Below, piece after piece: positions 59,816 to 64,000 of a DNA stretch of 64,000 nt. This stretch comes from Sweltsa coloradensis. Its lineage: Eukaryota > Arthropoda > Insecta > Plecoptera > Chloroperlidae. The stretch spans positions 1 to 64,000 of the forward strand of contig JAMZAV010003143.1 in assembly GCA_024449915.1 (NCBI GenBank). Direction: 5' to 3'. The translations under genes were made by a program, and so were the position numbers. The notes beneath the pieces were generated by a model that saw only the letters and a list, made by a program, of their open reading frames with translations, was not told the origin of the DNA and searched no databases. Every line of letters begins with the position of its first letter. The stretch's first letter is position 1.

Positions 59816-59889
59816 CCAGACACATTTTCTAGCTTCCACACACTAACGCATTTCTCGATGTCTTCGTTGTGTACACCCCGTAAAATAAT

Positions 59890-60185
59890 AATAATAATTA
59901 TAATAAATACATTCTTATTCAGAGTCTTCCCATTCAGTTCCAACTGATTTTCAGTGAGGGACAGTAACTTTAAAGCATACTAACCAAGCCAACCCCGTTT
60001 GCGCCGACACCATCGACGAGCGAACAATGACTATAAAATATATAGGTGAACACTGATGCAGACACATTTCAGAGGCAAACTGATTAAATAAATAAATAAA
60101 TAAATTTTATTTAGAGTCTACCCACTCAGTACTGATTTTCAGTGGGGGACTTTAAATCAAAGCGACCAAGCCAGCCCTGCATAAA
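59890..60185 (-). mobile_element. Two truncated SINE family 2 3' ends in tandem
   Basis: 59890-60010 and 60085-60185 both carry CCCA(T/C)TCAGT, ACTGATTTTCAGTG and ACCAAGCCA, each preceded by an AAT(A)n or (AAAT)n tail in plus view. They are independent truncated insertions of the SINE at 10683-11101. Confidence 0.7.
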
Positions 60186-60199
60186 AAAAACAACATTTA

Positions 60200-60420
60200 G
60201 GAAAGTTTGATTTTTATTGGATTGTTTAAAAAATAGCGCCGCAGGCGAAAATTTTGAAAATCAAGTTTTTAGAGTGCATTATTTTTGGTGCGTTGCGCAA
60301 TAAAATAATAAAATCATTTTTTTTTAATTTTTAAAGAATCATGGGGGGGGGCGATCGCCCCACCGCCCCCCTCTGTATCCGCCAATGGGGGGGGGGGGCA
60401 GAGATGGTATAGGTCTATAA
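60200..60420. mobile_element. hAT family fragment (shared with 36710 and 52937)
   Basis: AGCGCCGCAGGCGAAAATTT and TGAAAATCAAGTTTTTAGAG are the inverse of the segment in the two hAT elements. The poly-G, GCGATCGCCCC and poly-C region next to it looks like a terminus. The other end was not found. Confidence 0.5.
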
Positions 60421-61894
60421 AGTTGCCGTGGGAACCAAGGGACATGGGTTCTACCGCTAGACATGCACAGAATAGCGTGATTGCATTAGTAATAGAGCCA
60501 TGAACCAAGAACGCCACTGCGTGGCCAAGTGCTTCAAGTGCAAGGTTCACATGAATTATGGTGGAAGGGTCAGTTCTTGTCAATTGATTGTGACTCAAGG
60601 GGGGAACGAAGTGGTTTCATTTAGATACTGCTTGAATGCACTTAGGCCACTTCATGACGAAGTCTACTGTAAGTAGGGGACAAATCGTCTACAGAACGTC
60701 ATACGTTTTGTTATTTACTGTTAGGCCGGGTCCACTATTTTTTAAAATTTATAATGTACTTTACAAGTTCTGGGTAACAGCGTAAAACCTATGGTCAACA
60801 CCAAGTGATGTTCCCTTCAGCAGCACAATCTCAAACGGTCAAACCCCACCATTCAAAGTCGAGTCGTCTATTTTCAACGACGTATACTATTATCGTTACT
60901 ATTCACGCAACGCTATTATTATGCTAGTTCATACTATACTACATACGTATAACTACTTCAACTAAGCTCTATTGTACGAGATGAAATCTATCTTGTATAG
61001 TGCTCATACGGTTGCCGTAGGCCTATGGAACCTGTACAGAGTTGGTGTGTACCTGATCTATCACCACTATTCGCCAGTGCATCATACTAAGAACCAAGAA
61101 ACGCCTATTGGACCGACTTCAACTGTGTAAGGCAAAATGTATTCGAAAATAGAGCTATCGCAGCTTGCATAATAATAAGATCCAGGCTGTCCCATAGTAA
61201 ACCTGATTCTCCTGTCCTTGCCTCAACTGTAGGGGTTTTTCAATTCACGTTTATGTTTTATTGTAGTTTATTGTTACTTTTTTTGTTGATTATAGTGTTA
61301 TACATATAATAAACTTATGCTTTTCTTCTTTGAATGTGAAGCCGGACAAGAACATTAAACCGCGCATCTGGTAATTAGCATTGTGAAATTAGTTGAAGTA
61401 GGATAATATCTTCAAAAACGGACTTGAACGAAAGACAAACGAATTTTTTACGGAATCAGCACGTATAGATTTGGATGCAAATTTTCTAAGTTTGAGCTAA
61501 GGATTGTTGGCAAATTAAAAAAGCAATCTTAATTAATTATTATAATATGGTTTAATTTAATAATGTATAAAATGGGCTGTGCTTGCTTTCTATGTCATTT
61601 GAGTTTTAACCAACTATCTCCATGCTGATATGAGACTCGTACGATAAAACAAAGTGGTCAAGAAAGCAATTAAAAGTTATAATTAATATTGATAATTTAA
61701 CTTTTGATAGACAGGTATGATCTCTCATATTACACATTCTATCTTTCAGTTAGAGAGCCAAGCAAAACGAACATGTAACTCGCAGAATCACACGAGATGA
61801 AAATAGTCTGAGAATGGAATCGGAAATGTGTTGTTAGCACGCACTTATTATGTCAATCATGATGGCTCGCTATACTCACTATATATATGGATTT
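60421..61894. other. Nothing recognised
   Basis: No exon or repeat identified. Confidence 0.45.
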
Positions 61895-62008
61895 TTGTAG
61901 GTTTTCGCGGCCCGTCATAGGATAAAAACAAGGATCTTGGGTAAAACCGCGTCGAAATAATAATAATAAATTTTCGACGCGGTTTTACCAAGATCCTTGT
62001 TTTTATCA
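61895..62008. mobile_element. Penelope-like terminal palindrome
   Basis: After AGGTTTTCGCGGCC, arms 61921-61957 and 61972-62008 (AACAAGGATCTTGGGTAAAA, CCGCGTCGAAA and the inverse) differ by one base across about 37 positions. The same CTTGGGT...ACCGCGTCG block is in the 20925 repeat. Confidence 0.55.
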
Positions 62009-62541
62009 TATATATATACATACATATATATATACTATACTCACACGTTAGCGACGGCCTCGCCAATATACCCAGGCGATGCGGGGCGGGGAGGCTTTGA
62101 AAAAGTTTCAACTCTATTCAACGTGATACTGTGGGGGTGTTTCACATCAACCGAAACACAATGAGATTGTTACAGTGTAATGTGGCTTCAACGTAACCCA
62201 CATGAGAAGAGAATACAGACAGCTGTGCGTGATTGGGACGCAGATCGGAGATGATGCCTCAAGCCTCAGCACATGTGCAGTAAGTAATCTGGAACTTGAA
62301 CGCCGTGGCGAGATCAACCAGGCAACGTAATCTATAACTATCTCTGTATAATGTAATCGAACGTTTTGATGTGTTCGAAAGATGAAGAGATTGCAAGCTA
62401 ACTTTATTAATTACTTGCTCAGTTAAATCTTCTTGGAAAGTTTTTTATTGCTTTTTCGACTAGATATCATTAATAAAGAGATAACACTAATGTATTATAG
62501 TATACGATTTATTTGCATGCAATTATATTTAATTAGGCCTT
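62009..62541. other. Nothing recognised
   Basis: A (TA)-rich run follows the palindrome, then ordinary sequence without features. Confidence 0.45.
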
Positions 62542-62603
62542 CTTGTCCTTTGTAAATCAGTTTTTATAACTGAATATGACAAACGTTGAATAAATAAATA
62601 AAC
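62542..62603 (+). mobile_element. Retroposon 3' end (family E)
   Basis: CTTGTCCTTTGTAAATCAGT, TTTTATAACTGAATATGAC and GTTGAATAAATAAATAAA: the same hairpin-plus-TAAA-tail module as at 18068 and 32946. Confidence 0.6.
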
Positions 62604-63094
62604 CCAAACGTTCTCTAAAACGGCATTCGAAAATAGATAGGTATACAACATTTTGATAGACAAAATAAAGAAATTTATATAGCATTAGATATCAAATGGG
62701 ATTTGAAAAAAATTGCGTAGAATTGGCGTCCAAGACGCACGTGTAAACCGAAACTCTAGAATAATCTGCCATAGAACTAAATGCCATATGGGATTCAATC
62801 GAGAGCTTCAACACATGTTTGACAAGCGTCGCAAATTACGTCCTGAGACCCTGACAAAAAATGAGTCTGCAAAGTGTGGCATAATTATAACAAGTTAGGA
62901 ATTTCACCGTCGGGCGTCCGTCCACTTTTTTTCTTTTAGCAATTCCCTCGTCTAGTGTCATCATATTTTAAATTGTCGATAATGATGATATAGAGCTACA
63001 TTCTTTGAAGATATTGTTTGTAACCGTTGGCCCATACGGTTTGGACTTAGCTCAAAGCGAATGAACAAAGTGATGTGGGTTTGAAAGGTTTTGC

Positions 63095-63240
63095 GTTGTT
63101 GGTTGACTCTTGATTCGGGAGATCCCGGATTCGAATCCCGTCGTGGCCGGCAACCCCGACTGGAAAGGGATTTGGCCCTCGGACATACCTTCACAATAAC
63201 ATTGTCCTATCCGCACCTATAGAGCTGGACACCTCAAGAT
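63095..63240 (+). mobile_element. SINE family 1 copy
   Basis: B box in GATCCCGGATTCGAATCCCG, then GTGGCCGGCAACCCCGACTG, GGCCCTCGGACATACCTTCA. It has a deletion in the middle compared with 28979. Confidence 0.7.
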
Positions 63241-63337
63241 AAACTAAGTACCTAACCCAAACAGGTTTTCCTTTTAAAAAATTTTGTTATTTTTGCATTT
63301 CACACGAAACTCCCGGTAGCAGAAACTCGTATCGTCT

Positions 63338-64000
63338 GTTTATTTATTTATTGGTCACTAACAACAGGTATAAACCCGCAAGTGTTAGGTTACTAAAACT
63401 AAACAATTAAGACAACAATTTAAAACCATACAAATACGATAAACAAAACATTAAATACATGAACAAGTAGGGCCTACTATATAAAATTAAAATTATACAA
63501 CAATATACAACAAGAAAAACTCGAATAACAAAACTATAAATATATAAAACAGCTGAAAGCCCAAGATGAATGAAAAAAAAAGCCAAGGTTATAAAATACA
63601 AAAGTGGTGAAAAGGTGATAATGTGACAACGAGTGATAAAATGAGTCATGCAGGTAAACCTGGCATAAACAGCTGCTTTAAATAAAATGTCTCATGAAGT
63701 TCATGGGGTTTTGATGTCAATATCTGTATTATGGCTAATAATTTGTTGTAGGTGCCTTGAATTCGGTTGATGGGGGAAAATTTAAAAACATCAATACGAG
63801 CACATGGAATTTTGAAGGGGATGTAATTTCTTGTAAATCTTGAAGGGATGTAAAAGTTTATATCTTGAAAGATCCGTGTCGATGAAGTTATGGAGAAGTT
63901 TGTACAGGAAAATTACGTCGGTTGCACTACGACGATTTGCTAGTGTTGGAATCGATTGTTCTTGACAAAGTCTAGCATAAAATGTGATCGGTGAAAATTT
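63338..64000 (-). mobile_element. LINE 3' end: RT C-terminus and TAAA tail
   Basis: On the minus strand from the window edge, the frame reads IPTLANRRSATDVIFLYKLL and HNFIDTDLSRYK, typical of the region after the reverse transcriptase domain in Jockey/CR1-like LINEs. After a one-base shift near 63805 it continues RIDVFKFSPINRIQGTYNKL and ends at a TGA (63646). About 300 bases of 3' UTR and a (TAAA)n tail (63338-63353) follow. The 5' part lies outside the window. It differs from the LINE at 19200-20609. The shift may be decay or an assembly indel. Confidence 0.75.

Overview
This is a gene-poor, AT-rich, repeat-dense window from an animal nuclear genome. I place it in an arthropod. The only host gene I can support is the 5' half of a neurotactin (Nrt) orthologue on the minus strand, a family known to me from insects and other arthropods. 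Large introns and a heavy load of tRNA-derived SINEs, Helentron-like (HINE/DINE-1-like) elements, hAT and pogo MITEs, foldback elements and Penelope-like fragments suit a crustacean or a hemimetabolous insect. I cannot name the species.

Gene layout: Nrt runs right to left. Coding exon 1 (start codon at 37703) is followed by exons at 20846-20661, 17944-17765, 11805-11668, 9259-9161 and 5362-5224, and the gene leaves the window on the left. The exons join in consistent phases (0,0,0,0, then 1, then 2) at GT/AG sites. Together they encode an acidic cytoplasmic domain with three basic/hydrophobic motifs, then a single transmembrane helix and the first residues of the extracellular side. The cholinesterase-like domain must lie left of base 1. 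An acceptor just upstream of the start codon implies a 5' non-coding exon further right, which I could not find.

The left 5.6 kb is a tandem duplication of about 2.82 kb. It carries two copies of the transmembrane exon: an intact one at 5224-5362 and one broken by several indels at 2384-2516. Exon 5 needs a 1-base shift to stay in frame. The many small indels between the copies suggest an uncorrected long-read or haplotype artefact, or a recent duplication that is decaying.

The introns hold most of the recognisable repeats: a 3.8 kb foldback palindrome made of tandem subunits with two inverted SINE copies at its centre (11911-15676), a degraded LINE reverse transcriptase (19200-20609), a Penelope-like hammerhead-type repeat (about 20925-21045), a possible 4.1 kb TIR element (22972-27052), and HINE families A, B and C. 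From 37.7 kb to 64 kb I see no host coding exon, only repeats: more HINEs (including a cluster at 44972-46026), SINEs, two hAT elements with 8-bp target duplications, a 0.58 kb foldback, palindromic Penelope-like repeats, satellites, and the 3' end of a LINE at the right edge.

The most interesting points are the three HINE families that share an asymmetric terminal repeat and an AACGC...GCGTT hairpin with different loops, the foldback built around paired SINEs, the one-motif-per-exon layout of the Nrt cytoplasmic domain, and the duplicated transmembrane exon.
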